NCBI RefSeq assembly: GCF_030686155.1 | Contig: NZ_JAUPEV010000003.1 | Location: forward strand, 1-64,000 | DNA: 64,000 nt | Direction of reading: 5' to 3' | Origin: Helicobacter_J cappadocius | GTDB lineage: Bacteria > Campylobacterota > Campylobacteria > Campylobacterales > Helicobacteraceae | In this document: piece after piece, positions 21,724-31,536 of the stretch | How positions within the stretch are numbered: the stretch's first letter is position 1 | Layout: each line of letters opens with the position of its first letter | Position numbers and translations under genes: made by a program | The notes under the pieces: generated by a model | Database searches by the model: none | What the model saw: the letters and a program-made list of their open reading frames with translations, nothing else | Told to the model about the DNA's origin: nothing

Positions 21724-22095
21724 ATGACATTGAAAAAAGAAACTCTGAAATATTTCGAACAGATACTCAAAGATAGAATCAATGAAATCAGTTCAAATAT
21801 CGATATGCGAAATATTTCCTTAAAAGAACTCAATAATTCTAATCTCAAAGATCAGAGCGATATTGTATCAGCAAACTTACAAGGTCAGCTTGATTTTTTG
21901 ATTATCCAAAAACACGGATTAGAATTACAAGATATAATGAGTTCATTGCAGAAAATCAAGAATGAAACTTATGGTATTTGCGAAATGTGTGATGATGAAA
22001 TTGATATAGAAAGACTCAAAATCAAACCTCATGCTAAATACTGTATCAAATGTCGTGAATTGCACGAAAAGTCTAAAAACAGGGGTGAGAAATGA
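21724..22095 (+). CDS. dksA: DksA/TraR family zinc-finger regulator, 123 aa
   Basis: DksA binds RNA polymerase and assists stringent control. Seen: a helical N-terminal coiled coil and the C4 zinc finger CEMC...CIKC (Cys 86, 89, 107, 110). The coiled-coil tip lacks a clear DxxDxA motif; DQSDIVSA (43-50) may take that place. ATG overlaps nothing; AGGAG lies upstream. The stop overlaps the next start by ATGA. Confidence 0.85.
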   Translation: MTLKKETLKYFEQILKDRINEISSNIDMRNISLKELNNSNLKDQSDIVSANLQGQLDFLIIQKHGLELQDIMSSLQKIKNETYGICEMCDDEIDIERLKIKPHAKYCIKCRELHEKSKNRGEK

Positions 22096-23114
22096 AATTT
22101 AAATATTATATTATGTTTGCTGTTTTATTTATCATTGCTACAGCTATATATATTTATAGCCTAAATAGTGGTAGCTATACCCTATCAGCATCACATCAAG
22201 GGGAATCTCTCAATTTACCTATCGCAATATGGGTAGCTATTATCGTGTTAGTATTTTTTGTGATTTCTCTAATTTTTTTCTTAGGCGAGTGGATAAGAGG
22301 TTTGCTCACAAAATATTACAACAACAGAGACTTTGAAAAAATTATTCATCAAATCATTGAACAAAATACAAGAAAAAATCCTCCAAAAGAAACTTATAAA
22401 AACCATCATTTTGATCTACTTTCAAAGATACTTGCTAGATTTGATTTAAAGGCAAATCTAAATTCCCAAAATAGCACTTATAGCAAAATAGACAAGCTTT
22501 TTGAAGCTTATAAGCAAATAGACAAGGGTATCGAACAAGATATTAAAAAGTATGATTTATCTGAAGATAATGAATTTTTTATCAAAAACACTCAAAATAA
22601 AATTTCAAAAGATACCAAATTTGCTCTTGATGTTTTGAAGGGAACATTAAGTACTGATTTGAAGAAATATGCCTTCATTGCAATTGTTCAAAACTCAAGT
22701 GATAAAGAAATTCAAAAGGCTTTGGAACTCTCAAGAAGCTTTCTTGATAAAGAAATGCTCAGAGAGCTATTTGTAGCATACTCACAAAATCGAGCCACAT
22801 TTGAAATAGATAATATCACCAAGTTATGTAAAAGTGTTCAATATGCAGAAATAAACTATCTAAGACTTGCCAAAGAATCCAAGCCATTTTTATCCCCAGA
22901 TATGTGGCTAAAAATTTTTGGAAAACTTGCAAACAATGACGAAAAAGCTGAAAAAGCTTACTTATACGCACTCATAGATCTTGAAATGATAGAGCAAGCC
23001 AAAGAAAGACTTTCCACACACAATAAAGATGATTTTCTCATTATTAATGCTTATCTTGAACTTAAAAAAATGGGTAGAAACTATCCTGTAAATCTTTTTT
23101 TTGGAATACAATAA
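22092..23114 (+). CDS. Membrane-anchored helical (TPR-like) protein, 340 aa
   Basis: Two N-terminal transmembrane helices (about 5-24 and 43-67) flank a short loop, followed by a long, all-helical soluble part with repeats of charged helices that recalls HemY/TPR architecture. Coupled to the dksA-like gene by ATGA. It matches in position an uncharacterised H. pylori gene as I recall. No catalytic motif seen. Confidence 0.5.
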   Translation: MKFKYYIMFAVLFIIATAIYIYSLNSGSYTLSASHQGESLNLPIAIWVAIIVLVFFVISLIFFLGEWIRGLLTKYYNNRDFEKIIHQIIEQNTRKNPPKETYKNHHFDLLSKILARFDLKANLNSQNSTYSKIDKLFEAYKQIDKGIEQDIKKYDLSEDNEFFIKNTQNKISKDTKFALDVLKGTLSTDLKKYAFIAIVQNSSDKEIQKALELSRSFLDKEMLRELFVAYSQNRATFEIDNITKLCKSVQYAEINYLRLAKESKPFLSPDMWLKIFGKLANNDEKAEKAYLYALIDLEMIEQAKERLSTHNKDDFLIINAYLELKKMGRNYPVNLFFGIQ

Positions 23115-23119
23115 TCAAA

Positions 23120-23269
23120 TCACTCATCTTTTGATGAGTAGTGTTTGGGTTTGGAGCATTTGTTAGAACCACATCCGCAACTAGATTTTTTTCTTCCCAA
23201 AATCCTATAAATAACAATTCCAATGACAAATACAACCAACAAGATACCAAAAATATCAATCAACTGCAT
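23120..23269 (-). CDS. 49-residue Cys-rich membrane peptide (FeoB-associated type)
   Basis: Has AAGGATG at the start. A single transmembrane helix (IFGILLVVFVIGIVIYRIL) is followed by a metal-binding-like tail RKKSSCGCGSNKCSKPKH. This matches the layout of the small FeoB-associated Cys-rich membrane proteins. No feoB lies next to it here. The stop lies inside the hairpin at 23122-23139, which it shares with the convergent upstream gene. Confidence 0.65.
   Translation of the reverse strand: MQLIDIFGILLVVFVIGIVIYRILGRKKSSCGCGSNKCSKPKHYSSKDE
23122..23139. terminator. Bidirectional hairpin between convergent genes
   Basis: ACTCATC-TTTT-GATGAGT, 7 bp, lies between the end of the 340-aa gene and the end of the Cys-rich peptide gene. 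No strong U-run follows. Confidence 0.45.
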
Positions 23270-23315
23270 CCTTATACCTCGCCTTATTAAATATGAATGA
23301 GTATATCACTTTTTG

Positions 23316-23321
23316 TATAAT
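23316..23321 (+). promoter_or_regulatory. Promoter -10 of argG
   Basis: TATAAT 49 nt before the argG start codon, preceded by an AT-rich stretch; no clear -35, as is usual in Helicobacter. Confidence 0.5.
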
Positions 23322-23369
23322 TCTGATAGAATACGGGAGCTGATTTCAACCAACCAAAAGGGACTAGAG

Positions 23370-24581
23370 ATGACAAAAGAGATTAAGAAAGTAGTTTTGG
23401 CTTATTCGGGCGGGCTTGATACAAGTGTTATTCTAAAATGGCTACAAGAACAATATAAATGCGAAGTAATCACTTTTACTGCAGATATTGGACAAGGCGA
23501 GGAGGTTGAACCCGCTAGAGAAAAAGCCAAAAGACTAGGAATAAAATCCGAAAATATTTTCATTCAAGATCTCAGAGAGGAATTTGTCCGTGATTTTGTA
23601 TTTCCAATGTTTAGAGCTAATACGATTTATGAAGGAGAATACCTTCTAGGAACCAGTATTGCACGTCCTTTGATTGCAAAAAAACTTGTGGAAATTGCCA
23701 AAAAAGTGAATGCTGATGCTATATCACATGGTGCAACAGGAAAAGGAAACGATCAGGTTCGATTTGAATTAGGTGCTTATGCCTTAAATCCTGATATAAA
23801 AATCATCGCACCATGGAGAGAGTGGGATCTAAACTCTAGAGAAAAACTTTTGAACTATGCTGATAAAGCAGGAATACCTATAGAAAAAAAAGGTAATAAA
23901 TCACCTTATTCTATGGATGCGAATCTTTTGCACATCTCTTATGAGGGGCAGATATTAGAAGATCCAAGCATAGAGCCACAAGAGGATATGTGGCGATGGA
24001 CAACCTCTCCTCTACAAGCACCCGATATTCCTGAAAGCATTACAATAGAATTCAAAAATGGCGATCCTGTAAGTATTGACAATAAACCCTTAAGTCCTGC
24101 AAAACTACTAGAAAGGCTCAATGAGTTAGGCGGTAAACATGGTATAGGAAGACTTGATCTTGTAGAAAATCGCTATGTAGGAATGAAATCTAGAGGATGT
24201 TATGAAACCCCTGGTGGCACTATTATGCTCAAGGCTCATCGAGCTATTGAGTCACTTTGTCTAGATAGGGAAGAAGCTCATCTAAAAGATGAAATAATGC
24301 CAAAATATGCTTCTCTAATTTACAACGGATATTGGTTTTCTCCAGAAAGAGAAGCTCTTCAAGCTTTGATAGATAAGACACAAGAAAAAGTAGAAGGAAA
24401 AGTTTATCTTAAGCTATATAAAGGTAATGTAATTATTACAGGAAGAGAATCCAAAAACTCATTGTTTAGCCAAGCTTATAGCACTTTTGAAGAAGATAGT
24501 GTTTATAATCAAAAAGACGCACAGGGTTTTATCAAGCTAAATGCCTTACGTTTTATCATTGCTGGAAAACTCAAAAAATAA
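23370..24581 (+). CDS. argG: Argininosuccinate synthase, 403 aa
   Basis: Joins citrulline and aspartate with ATP in arginine synthesis. Seen: the N-terminal PP-loop AYSGGLDTSVILKWL (residues about 11-25), GATGKGNDQVRFE and SPYSMDANLLHISYEG. ATG 23370 was chosen over a frame opening at 23313, which would overlap the promoter. Full length. Stands alone with its own promoter and terminator. Its presence points to a species outside H. pylori. Confidence 0.95.
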   Translation: MTKEIKKVVLAYSGGLDTSVILKWLQEQYKCEVITFTADIGQGEEVEPAREKAKRLGIKSENIFIQDLREEFVRDFVFPMFRANTIYEGEYLLGTSIARPLIAKKLVEIAKKVNADAISHGATGKGNDQVRFELGAYALNPDIKIIAPWREWDLNSREKLLNYADKAGIPIEKKGNKSPYSMDANLLHISYEGQILEDPSIEPQEDMWRWTTSPLQAPDIPESITIEFKNGDPVSIDNKPLSPAKLLERLNELGGKHGIGRLDLVENRYVGMKSRGCYETPGGTIMLKAHRAIESLCLDREEAHLKDEIMPKYASLIYNGYWFSPEREALQALIDKTQEKVEGKVYLKLYKGNVIITGRESKNSLFSQAYSTFEEDSVYNQKDAQGFIKLNALRFIIAGKLKK

Positions 24582-24586
24582 CTCTT

Positions 24587-24608
24587 AACACTTCGAATTC
24601 GAAGTGTT
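24587..24608. terminator. Palindromic bidirectional terminator
   Basis: AACACTTCGAA followed by TTCGAAGTGTT, a perfect 22-nt palindrome between the convergent argG and yihY-type genes. Confidence 0.6.
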
Positions 24609-24610
24609 TC

Positions 24611-25462
24611 TTAAACTTTATATTTAAAACTCAAAGATTCTCTTTTTTTTCCAAAATCACTTATTAGAGCTTCATAAATACGCATTCCAAAAAGCAATAC
24701 AAGCCAAGAAATGTATACCCAGAGCATCAAAATCAATAGCACAGAAACCGAACCATATAGAGTTGGATAAGTCTTATTGTAAGACACATAATACACAAAA
24801 GCCCATTTAAGAAAATACCACAGACTTGCACTCAAACAAGAAGTGAGCAATAATAATTTTTTATTCAATCGTTTATTTGCAGAAATCTTAAAAAGGATTA
24901 AAAATAACAAGCAAGTTGCCAACCATGCAAGCACATTGGCGAAAATACTTATATTTTGTTTATTTTTAAAAACCCCCTGAACTTCAGCACTAAAATAAAT
25001 CAATATTGAAATACCTGCCGGAAAAACCGCCATCATTACCAAATAAACTATCAAAGATTCAAAAAATCTTCTGGGTTTAGAGTTGAAAACTTTCGAAGTA
25101 ATAAATTCATAGTTGCGAAAAAACATCAGCGAAGTAAATAAAACATATACAAAACCTATTGTTCCTATTTTGGAGCTGTTTTGAACAAAAGTATCAAAAA
25201 ATGATACAATCACTCCGGTATAATCTGGAAGAATGTTTGAAAGTATCAACGCTTTAAATTCGTTGAATTTATTTTGGAAATTAGGAAATTTTAACACGAT
25301 AGAAAAAAGGATTAGAAGCAAGGGAATCATCGCAAAAACAGTATAAAAGCTGAGCGAAGAAGCATAATAAAACATGGCCTGTTCATGAGTTAGGAAATTT
25401 ACAACTTCTTTAATTTTATCTTTAAATACGATAGAAAAATTTCTAATAACAGCAAATTTCAT
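24611..25462 (-). CDS. YihY/BrkB family inner-membrane protein, 283 aa
   Basis: Six or so transmembrane helices with the YihY-type ASSLSFYTVFAMIPLLLIL first helix and ALSFYLK-like SASLWYFLKWAFVYYV, and GSVSVLLILMLWVYISWLVLLFG near the C-terminus. Once called RNase BN by mistake; the function is unknown. ATG 25462 overlaps the bioB stop by one base (TGATG), so it is translated with bioB. Confidence 0.8.
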   Translation of the reverse strand: MKFAVIRNFSIVFKDKIKEVVNFLTHEQAMFYYASSLSFYTVFAMIPLLLILFSIVLKFPNFQNKFNEFKALILSNILPDYTGVIVSFFDTFVQNSSKIGTIGFVYVLFTSLMFFRNYEFITSKVFNSKPRRFFESLIVYLVMMAVFPAGISILIYFSAEVQGVFKNKQNISIFANVLAWLATCLLFLILFKISANKRLNKKLLLLTSCLSASLWYFLKWAFVYYVSYNKTYPTLYGSVSVLLILMLWVYISWLVLLFGMRIYEALISDFGKKRESLSFKYKV

Positions 25463-26304
25463 CAATGACAAACACTAGCGATGCTTAATCCATAAGATTT
25501 TATCATATCTACATCTGTTTGGGGAGCATCTCCTTTTGCTGTAAGATAATTCCCAAGCACTACTGCATCAATACCACAATCAAATAAGGCTTTTTGATCT
25601 CTACCAAAAACAACTTCTCTACCCCCTGCAATCATCAATCGTACCTTAGGCAGAAACTCTCTAGCTAAAACCACGCATTCTAGTGCCTCTTCACGACTTA
25701 ATGTCTGTTGTTTAATGGGAAGAGCAGGATTTTGAATAAAAAAATTAATCGGTGTAGAATGCGGGGAAAGTATCTGTAATGCTTTTAAAAGCTCTATTCT
25801 GTCCCCCCAACTTTCTCCTAATCCAAATATTCCTCCGCTACACAACCCAAGCCCTGCACTAAGTGCATTTTCACAGGTTTCAAATCTCTCATTCCAAGGA
25901 TGGGTGGTGCAAATATTGGGGAAAAAATTTTTCGAAGTCTCTAAATTATGGTTATAACTATCTACGCCATTTTTTTTCAAATATACCAAAGAATCCAAGT
26001 CAGCTCTTCCACAACAAGCAATAATATGCAAATCCAATCCATCATCTTTGATCATTTTTGCTATTTTAGCAATATACTCACATTTTTTATCATCCAATCC
26101 TCGTCCTGCAGTTACCAAACAAAAGCCCAACGCCCCATATTCTTTCAATAAACGAGCTTCTTTGAGCACAATATCAGCATCTTTAAATTTGTATTTTTCA
26201 ATATCAGCGTGATAATGTGAGCTTTGTGTGCAATATCCACAATCTTCACTACAATTTCCACTACTAACATTTGAAATTGAACACAAAAATATCCCTTTAT
26301 CCAT
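25462..26304 (-). CDS. bioB: Biotin synthase, 280 aa
   Basis: Radical-SAM enzyme that inserts sulfur into dethiobiotin. Seen: CxxxCxxC as CSEDCGYC (Cys 18, 22, 25), then YCTQSSHYHADIEKY, HNLETSKNFFPNICTTH, and the [2Fe-2S] ligands including the conserved Arg/Cys of the family. The protein is shorter than E. coli BioB (about 346 aa), as in other Campylobacterota. No other bio gene is adjacent. Confidence 0.92.
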   Translation of the reverse strand: MDKGIFLCSISNVSSGNCSEDCGYCTQSSHYHADIEKYKFKDADIVLKEARLLKEYGALGFCLVTAGRGLDDKKCEYIAKIAKMIKDDGLDLHIIACCGRADLDSLVYLKKNGVDSYNHNLETSKNFFPNICTTHPWNERFETCENALSAGLGLCSGGIFGLGESWGDRIELLKALQILSPHSTPINFFIQNPALPIKQQTLSREEALECVVLAREFLPKVRLMIAGGREVVFGRDQKALFDCGIDAVVLGNYLTAKGDAPQTDVDMIKSYGLSIASVCH

Positions 26305-26375
26305 ATTAAAACCTTCCTTTATTTTTCAATCTAATTATAACAAATAAAGGCTGTAAGCCAAAAATCATTTAAATC

Positions 26376-26831
26376 CTACAAAGAATCTAAAACATCCTTG
26401 GCATGTCCTTTGGCTTTTATATTATAAAATATTTTTTCTATGCGTCCATCTTGACCTATGATAAAACTAGATCGTATGATTCCAAAAACTTCCTTCCCAT
26501 ACATCATCTTTTTACCATACGCTCCATAGCTTGTCGCGACAGCTTTATCAGTATCACTAAGCAGAATGTGTTTAAGCTCTTTATTTTGTATGAATTTTTT
26601 ATGACTTTTAGTGCTATCAGGACTGATGCCAACAACAACTGCACCTTTTTTTTCAAATTCATCTATCATTTCTGTAAAATCAAGTGCTTCAATTGTGCAT
26701 CCTGGTGTATTGTCTTTGGGATAAAAATATAAAATAACTTTTTTTGAAATCAAATCCGTAAGAGCGATTTCAACATCATCTTGATTTTTTAACTTAAAAA
26801 AAGGGGCTTTATCGCCTATTTCTAACTTCAT
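26376..26831 (-). CDS. bcp: Thioredoxin-dependent peroxiredoxin (Bcp), 151 aa
   Basis: Reduces peroxides with a thiol. Seen: FYPKDNTPGCTIEALDF with peroxidatic Cys 45. The resolving Cys that usually sits five residues later (GCTxEAC) is Leu here and no other Cys exists, so this is a 1-Cys form. Located beside the lut genes, as I recall for H. pylori bcp. Confidence 0.9.
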   Translation of the reverse strand: MKLEIGDKAPFFKLKNQDDVEIALTDLISKKVILYFYPKDNTPGCTIEALDFTEMIDEFEKKGAVVVGISPDSTKSHKKFIQNKELKHILLSDTDKAVATSYGAYGKKMMYGKEVFGIIRSSFIIGQDGRIEKIFYNIKAKGHAKDVLDSL

Positions 26832-26840
26832 TTAAATCCT

Positions 26841-27482
26841 TTAATATAAAATAACAGCCACATTCTGTGGTCCATGAACTCCAAAAACTGTCTGAAGTTC
26901 TATATCAGCAGTCCTAGAAGGACCAGCAATAAAAAGCATATTTGTGGGTAAAACCCCATTTTTTGATTGTTTTTTGAGTATTTCTGTGCCTTCAAACAAA
27001 TTGCTAACGATATTGTTTTTATCAAGCAAGATCAAACAATTAGGTGTTATCAAAGATGCTAAACGGGGAGAAGAAGGAGTTGAAACAATCCCTATAATAC
27101 CTAGGTTGGCTACCCCGCATACTGCCTTTATAATTGAAGTATCAATACCAAAAAGTTCTGAACGCATTGTTTCTACATCTTTGTCATAAGCAATTTTTTC
27201 AAACCCTCCCCCCAAAGTAGAGATATCAAAAGGGATATCCAAGCTATAGAGGATTTTTTTGCTTCCCATCTCTTCTAAAATTCCTTGAATATCATCGCCT
27301 AAGCTTTGTTTTTCAGATAAGAGGACTTTTGCACGATTATTAGATTGGAGACGTTTATATTCTTCAATCAAATCTACATTTTCATACTTAAGAATATCTT
27401 TAAAATAAGGAATATTATCTTTTGGAATATGATTTTTGCCCAAAGCATTTTGAACACGTTTTAATATTTCTGTCTTACTCAT
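26841..27482 (-). CDS. lutC: Lactate utilization protein C, 213 aa
   Basis: LutC (YkgG, DUF162) is one of three subunits of the LutABC L-lactate oxidising complex. Seen: DUF162 features GVANLGIIGIVSTPSSPRLA and VFGVHGPQNVAVILY. ATG 27482 overlaps the lutB stop (ATGAGTAA); a TTG two codons upstream is less likely. Last gene of the lutA-lutB-lutC operon. Confidence 0.88.
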   Translation of the reverse strand: MSKTEILKRVQNALGKNHIPKDNIPYFKDILKYENVDLIEEYKRLQSNNRAKVLLSEKQSLGDDIQGILEEMGSKKILYSLDIPFDISTLGGGFEKIAYDKDVETMRSELFGIDTSIIKAVCGVANLGIIGIVSTPSSPRLASLITPNCLILLDKNNIVSNLFEGTEILKKQSKNGVLPTNMLFIAGPSRTADIELQTVFGVHGPQNVAVILY

Positions 27483-28929
27483 AAACAACCCCCTTCATAT
27501 GTTTAATTTTATGATGCAAGGTAGCGTTGATTTTAGGAAAGGTGCGACAAGATGTCCAGTTTTTCAGTCCTGGCAAAATATGTTGAGTCATTTTCATTAG
27601 TGGTGAAAATGCCCTAGCTGACCACAAAAGTATCCTCCATTTCACTCCACTAGTAGCTAGAGAAGAAAACATCTGCATAGCCATTTTTTCAGCTTTGTTC
27701 TGATGGATATTTGCATAACCTTTCACGCCTCCTCTACCTTCTTTTACCTTTTCACTTCTAATGTCTCTTATAAGCTCTGCTAAAGGTATTTTTACAGGGC
27801 AAACCTCACTGCATCTTCCACATAGGCTACAGAGATTCACCATATACCCACAATTATCCAACCCAAATAGTTGTGGAGAAATAACCTCTCCAATAGGTCC
27901 AGGATAAGTAGATAAATAAGCATGTCCTCCTATTTTATCATATACAGGACAGTGGTTGAGACAAGTTCCACAACGAATACAGCTCAAAGATCGATAATAA
28001 TGCTCATCAGATAAAATATTAGATCGATTATTATCAAGCATCACAATATGAACTTCTTTTGGACCATCGAGTTCGCCTTCTTTTCTAGGACCTGTAATAA
28101 TATTATTATAACAAGTGATAGAAGCCCCTACAGCACTAGGAACAAGCAAGGTATCCAAAATAGAAGCATCTTCAAAACTTTCTATAACCTTTTCGATCCC
28201 GCAAATTGCTACATGAATATCACAAGCTGTAGTACTCATCCTCCCATTGCCTTCATTTTCTACCAACCAAATTGCACCTTCATTTGCAATGGCAAAATTC
28301 ACTCCAGATAGACCCATTTTAAAGTCTTTGAATTCCTCTCTTAGATGTTTTCTTGCAATAGCATTAAGCTTTTCAGGTTCTGATTCAAGCTTAGATCCCA
28401 ACTTGTCGGCAAAAATTTCGCCTATCTGATAACGATTTTTATGAATAGCTGGAGCCACAATATGCACAGGAGGCTCATCAATAAGTTGAATAATGAGTTC
28501 CCCAAGATCTGTTTCTGTTGCAAGGATTCCTTTTTCTTTAAGATACTTATTGAGGTGGATTTCCTCACTAGCCATAGACTTACCCTTTAGTATCTTGGAG
28601 ACTTGCTTTTGTATTGCTAGATTATAAATGATTTCATTAGCTTCTTGAGCGTTATTTGCCCAATGAATATGAAAACCATTTTTTAAAGCATTTGCCTCAA
28701 ATCTCTCTAAAAATTCATCTAAATGTGAGAGTGCTTTTATCTTAACTGCCTTCCCAAGCTCTCTTAATCCTTCCCAATCAGTGTATCTAGCCTTGATAAG
28801 ATTTTTACGATTGGTTTTAAGAGTACTCATCACGGATTTGAGATTTTTTCTAAGTTGGGTATCAGAAAGTTTCTTGGTTATGGTGTCTTCATATTGTTCA
28901 TTAGAATGAAATAAAGAGTTATCACTCAT
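27475..28929 (-). CDS. lutB: Lactate utilization iron-sulfur protein B, 484 aa
   Basis: LutB (YkgF) combines a DUF162-like N-terminal domain with two [4Fe-4S] motifs: CIRCGTCLNHCP and CSLCGRCSEVCP (around residues 316-370). It passes electrons from lactate oxidation with LutA and LutC. The start overlaps the lutA stop by ATGA, and lutC overlaps its end, so all three are translationally coupled. Confidence 0.9.
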   Translation of the reverse strand: MSDNSLFHSNEQYEDTITKKLSDTQLRKNLKSVMSTLKTNRKNLIKARYTDWEGLRELGKAVKIKALSHLDEFLERFEANALKNGFHIHWANNAQEANEIIYNLAIQKQVSKILKGKSMASEEIHLNKYLKEKGILATETDLGELIIQLIDEPPVHIVAPAIHKNRYQIGEIFADKLGSKLESEPEKLNAIARKHLREEFKDFKMGLSGVNFAIANEGAIWLVENEGNGRMSTTACDIHVAICGIEKVIESFEDASILDTLLVPSAVGASITCYNNIITGPRKEGELDGPKEVHIVMLDNNRSNILSDEHYYRSLSCIRCGTCLNHCPVYDKIGGHAYLSTYPGPIGEVISPQLFGLDNCGYMVNLCSLCGRCSEVCPVKIPLAELIRDIRSEKVKEGRGGVKGYANIHQNKAEKMAMQMFSSLATSGVKWRILLWSARAFSPLMKMTQHILPGLKNWTSCRTFPKINATLHHKIKHMKGVVYE

Positions 28930-29669
28930 CTCAAATCTCCTTCGCTGATACCAACTCTTTTAGCTAGAAAATCATACAGATGCTCTGTTTTTACCTTTGA
29001 TCCCATTTTTTCCATAGCTCCACTGATATTGAGCAAACATCCAGCATCGCCAGCAATCAAATAATCAATATTTTTAGAATGAATATCTGCAATCTTTTCA
29101 TTAACCATTGCTTGAGAAATTTCAGGCTCTTTTACGCTAAATGTTCCACCAAATCCGCAACATTCTTCTTCTCTTTCAAGTTCAATAAGCTCAACATTTT
29201 TAAGACTTCTCAAAAGTGATTTGGAAGATTCTATACTTTTAGCCACTCGCAAAGCGTGGCAATTTGAATGCCAAGTGATCTTGATAGGCATTCCTTTATC
29301 TTCATATCTCACTCCTAGTTTTTTATCCAAAAATTCGCTGAGTTCAAAAATTCTCTCACAAAAGTCCTCTGCCCTCTTATAATCCTTATGCCCTTCAAAA
29401 AGCTCTAAATAATCGTGCTTCATCATACCCGCACAAGAGCCACTAGGAACAATAATAGGATAATCTCCTTCAAACAAATTAATGTTATACAGGGCAACTT
29501 TTCTACTCTCATCATAATAACCTGAGTTATAACTTGGCTGTCCGCAACAAGTTTGGTCTTTTTTAAATACGACTTCTACCCCTTCTTTTTGAAGGAGCTT
29601 TATTGCATTCACACAAGTATCACTATAAGCAATCCCGCCTAGACAGGTAGAAAAAAAATAGACCTTCAA
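28926..29669 (-). CDS. lutA: Lactate utilization protein A, 247 aa
   Basis: LutA (YkgE) has two CCG domains: TCCGQPSYNSGYY and EECCGFGGTF, which bind iron-sulfur/heterodisulfide-type cofactors. First gene of lutABC. It is transcribed divergently from lctP with 226 nt between them, which fits a shared control region for lactate uptake and oxidation. Confidence 0.9.
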   Translation of the reverse strand: MKVYFFSTCLGGIAYSDTCVNAIKLLQKEGVEVVFKKDQTCCGQPSYNSGYYDESRKVALYNINLFEGDYPIIVPSGSCAGMMKHDYLELFEGHKDYKRAEDFCERIFELSEFLDKKLGVRYEDKGMPIKITWHSNCHALRVAKSIESSKSLLRSLKNVELIELEREEECCGFGGTFSVKEPEISQAMVNEKIADIHSKNIDYLIAGDAGCLLNISGAMEKMGSKVKTEHLYDFLAKRVGISEGDLR

Positions 29670-29895
29670 AATTATCTCCTTTTAAGATTTAGTATAAATA
29701 TATCCTAAAAAGCATAAAAAAATCCGTAGCAAAATCTTTGAGTTATTTTGCTTAATATCATTTTTGATACATAATTACACAAAATTAATTAGAAATAATT
29801 TTTATCATCTAAAAAATAAAATGCTACTAGGTGTTTTGGCTATACTCTTAGAAAAATTACAAACTAGAAGAAATAACAAAACTAAGGAAAAATAG

Positions 29896-31536
29896 ATGGA
29901 GTACACACAGATTTATAACCCTTTAGATAACATTTGGCTAAGTGCCTTTGTGGCATTTTTACCTATATTACTTTTTTTTATTTCGCTAATTGTGCTAAAA
30001 CTCAAAGGCCATACTGCAGGATTTATAACAGTGGTCTTCTCGGCAATTATCGCTATTTTTGTGTATGATATGCCCATAGATATGGTTGGATCTGCTTTTG
30101 GATATGGTTTCTTATATGGATTGTGGCCGATTGCTTGGATCATTGTAGCAGCAATCTTTCTATACAAATTATCTGTAAAATCAGGATATTTTGATATTTT
30201 GAGAGAAAGTATTCTCTCTATAACCCCTGATCATAGAATATTGGTTATATTGATAGGGTTTTGTTTTGGAGCATTCTTAGAAGGAGCAATAGGTTATGGC
30301 GGACCTGTGGCAATTACTGCGGCTATACTCGTAGGATTGGGGTTGCGTCCTTTATACGCGGCTGGATTATGTATGATTGCAAATACTGCTCCTGTAGCCT
30401 TTGGTGCAGTTGGAATTCCCATTATTGCAATGGCAGGAGTAGTAAATGTACCAGCTGCGGATATTTCAGCTATGGTAGGCAGAATGCTACCTCCTTTGAC
30501 ATTATTTGTTCCATTCTTTATTGTATTTCTAATGGATGGCTATAAGGGGATTAAAGAAACTTTTCCTGCCATAGTAGTTGCGGCGGGTTCTTTTGCGATA
30601 GTGCAGTATTTTTCTTCCAATCATCTAGGACCAGAACTTCCTGATATTATTTCAGCAATTGTTTCTATTGTAGTAACGACAATTTTCTTAAAATTCTGGC
30701 AACCTAAGAAAATTTTCCGCACTGATGGAAAAGAAGAAATAAAACCAGAAAACAAACACCATATCTGCAAAGTTATCGTTGCTTGGATACCTTTTGTACT
30801 CCTCATAATCACTATTTTTATTTGGACACAACCTGCATTTAAAGAGCTATTCAAGCCAGATGGAGTTTTGGCATTTACAAATTTTTCATTTGAGTTTCAC
30901 AATATCAGCCAACAAATAATACAAACCCCTCCTGTAGTAACTGAAGAAAAACCTATAGGAAAAGTTATATTCTCACTTCCGCTTATCAATGCTACAGGAA
31001 CTTCTATCTTTGTTGCTGCGCTTTTGAGTATATTTATTCTTAGAGTCAAACCAAAAGAAGCTTTAGGAGTATTTGGAGAGACTCTCAATGAAATGAAATT
31101 CCCTATACTTACCATTGGACTTGTGCTTTCTTTTGCTTTTATATCAAACTATAGTGGTATATCAGCAACCCTTGCACTTGCACTTGCCAACACTGGACAT
31201 GCTTTTACCTTTTTCTCACCGATTATTGGATGGATTGGGGTTTTCCTAACAGGTAGCGATACAAGTTCAAATCTTCTATTTGGAACACTTCAACAACTTA
31301 CAGCAAGACAACTTGGAATTCCTGAAGTGTTGTTTTTAGCAGCAAATTCTGTAGGCGGAGTAGTAGGAAAAATGATCAGTCCTCAAAGTATTGCAGTTGC
31401 TTGTGCTGCAGTAGGACTTGTGGGTAGAGAATCAGAATTATTTAGATTTACTGTGAAGTATTCAGTTTTCTTTGTGGTTGCTATAGGGGTTATTACAACC
31501 TTTATAGCTTACGTTATTCCCCAAATCATTCCCTAA
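29896..31536 (+). CDS. lctP: L-lactate permease, 546 aa
   Basis: LctP family proton symporter for lactate in the inner membrane. About 12-13 transmembrane helices; family segments FGAFLEGAIGYGGPVAITAA, MIANTAPVAFGAVGIPI, GSDTSSNLLFG and NSVGGVVGKMISPQSIAVA are all present. Ribosome-binding site AAGGA. Divergent from lutABC, consistent with growth on L-lactate. Confidence 0.95.
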   Translation: MEYTQIYNPLDNIWLSAFVAFLPILLFFISLIVLKLKGHTAGFITVVFSAIIAIFVYDMPIDMVGSAFGYGFLYGLWPIAWIIVAAIFLYKLSVKSGYFDILRESILSITPDHRILVILIGFCFGAFLEGAIGYGGPVAITAAILVGLGLRPLYAAGLCMIANTAPVAFGAVGIPIIAMAGVVNVPAADISAMVGRMLPPLTLFVPFFIVFLMDGYKGIKETFPAIVVAAGSFAIVQYFSSNHLGPELPDIISAIVSIVVTTIFLKFWQPKKIFRTDGKEEIKPENKHHICKVIVAWIPFVLLIITIFIWTQPAFKELFKPDGVLAFTNFSFEFHNISQQIIQTPPVVTEEKPIGKVIFSLPLINATGTSIFVAALLSIFILRVKPKEALGVFGETLNEMKFPILTIGLVLSFAFISNYSGISATLALALANTGHAFTFFSPIIGWIGVFLTGSDTSSNLLFGTLQQLTARQLGIPEVLFLAANSVGGVVGKMISPQSIAVACAAVGLVGRESELFRFTVKYSVFFVVAIGVITTFIAYVIPQIIP

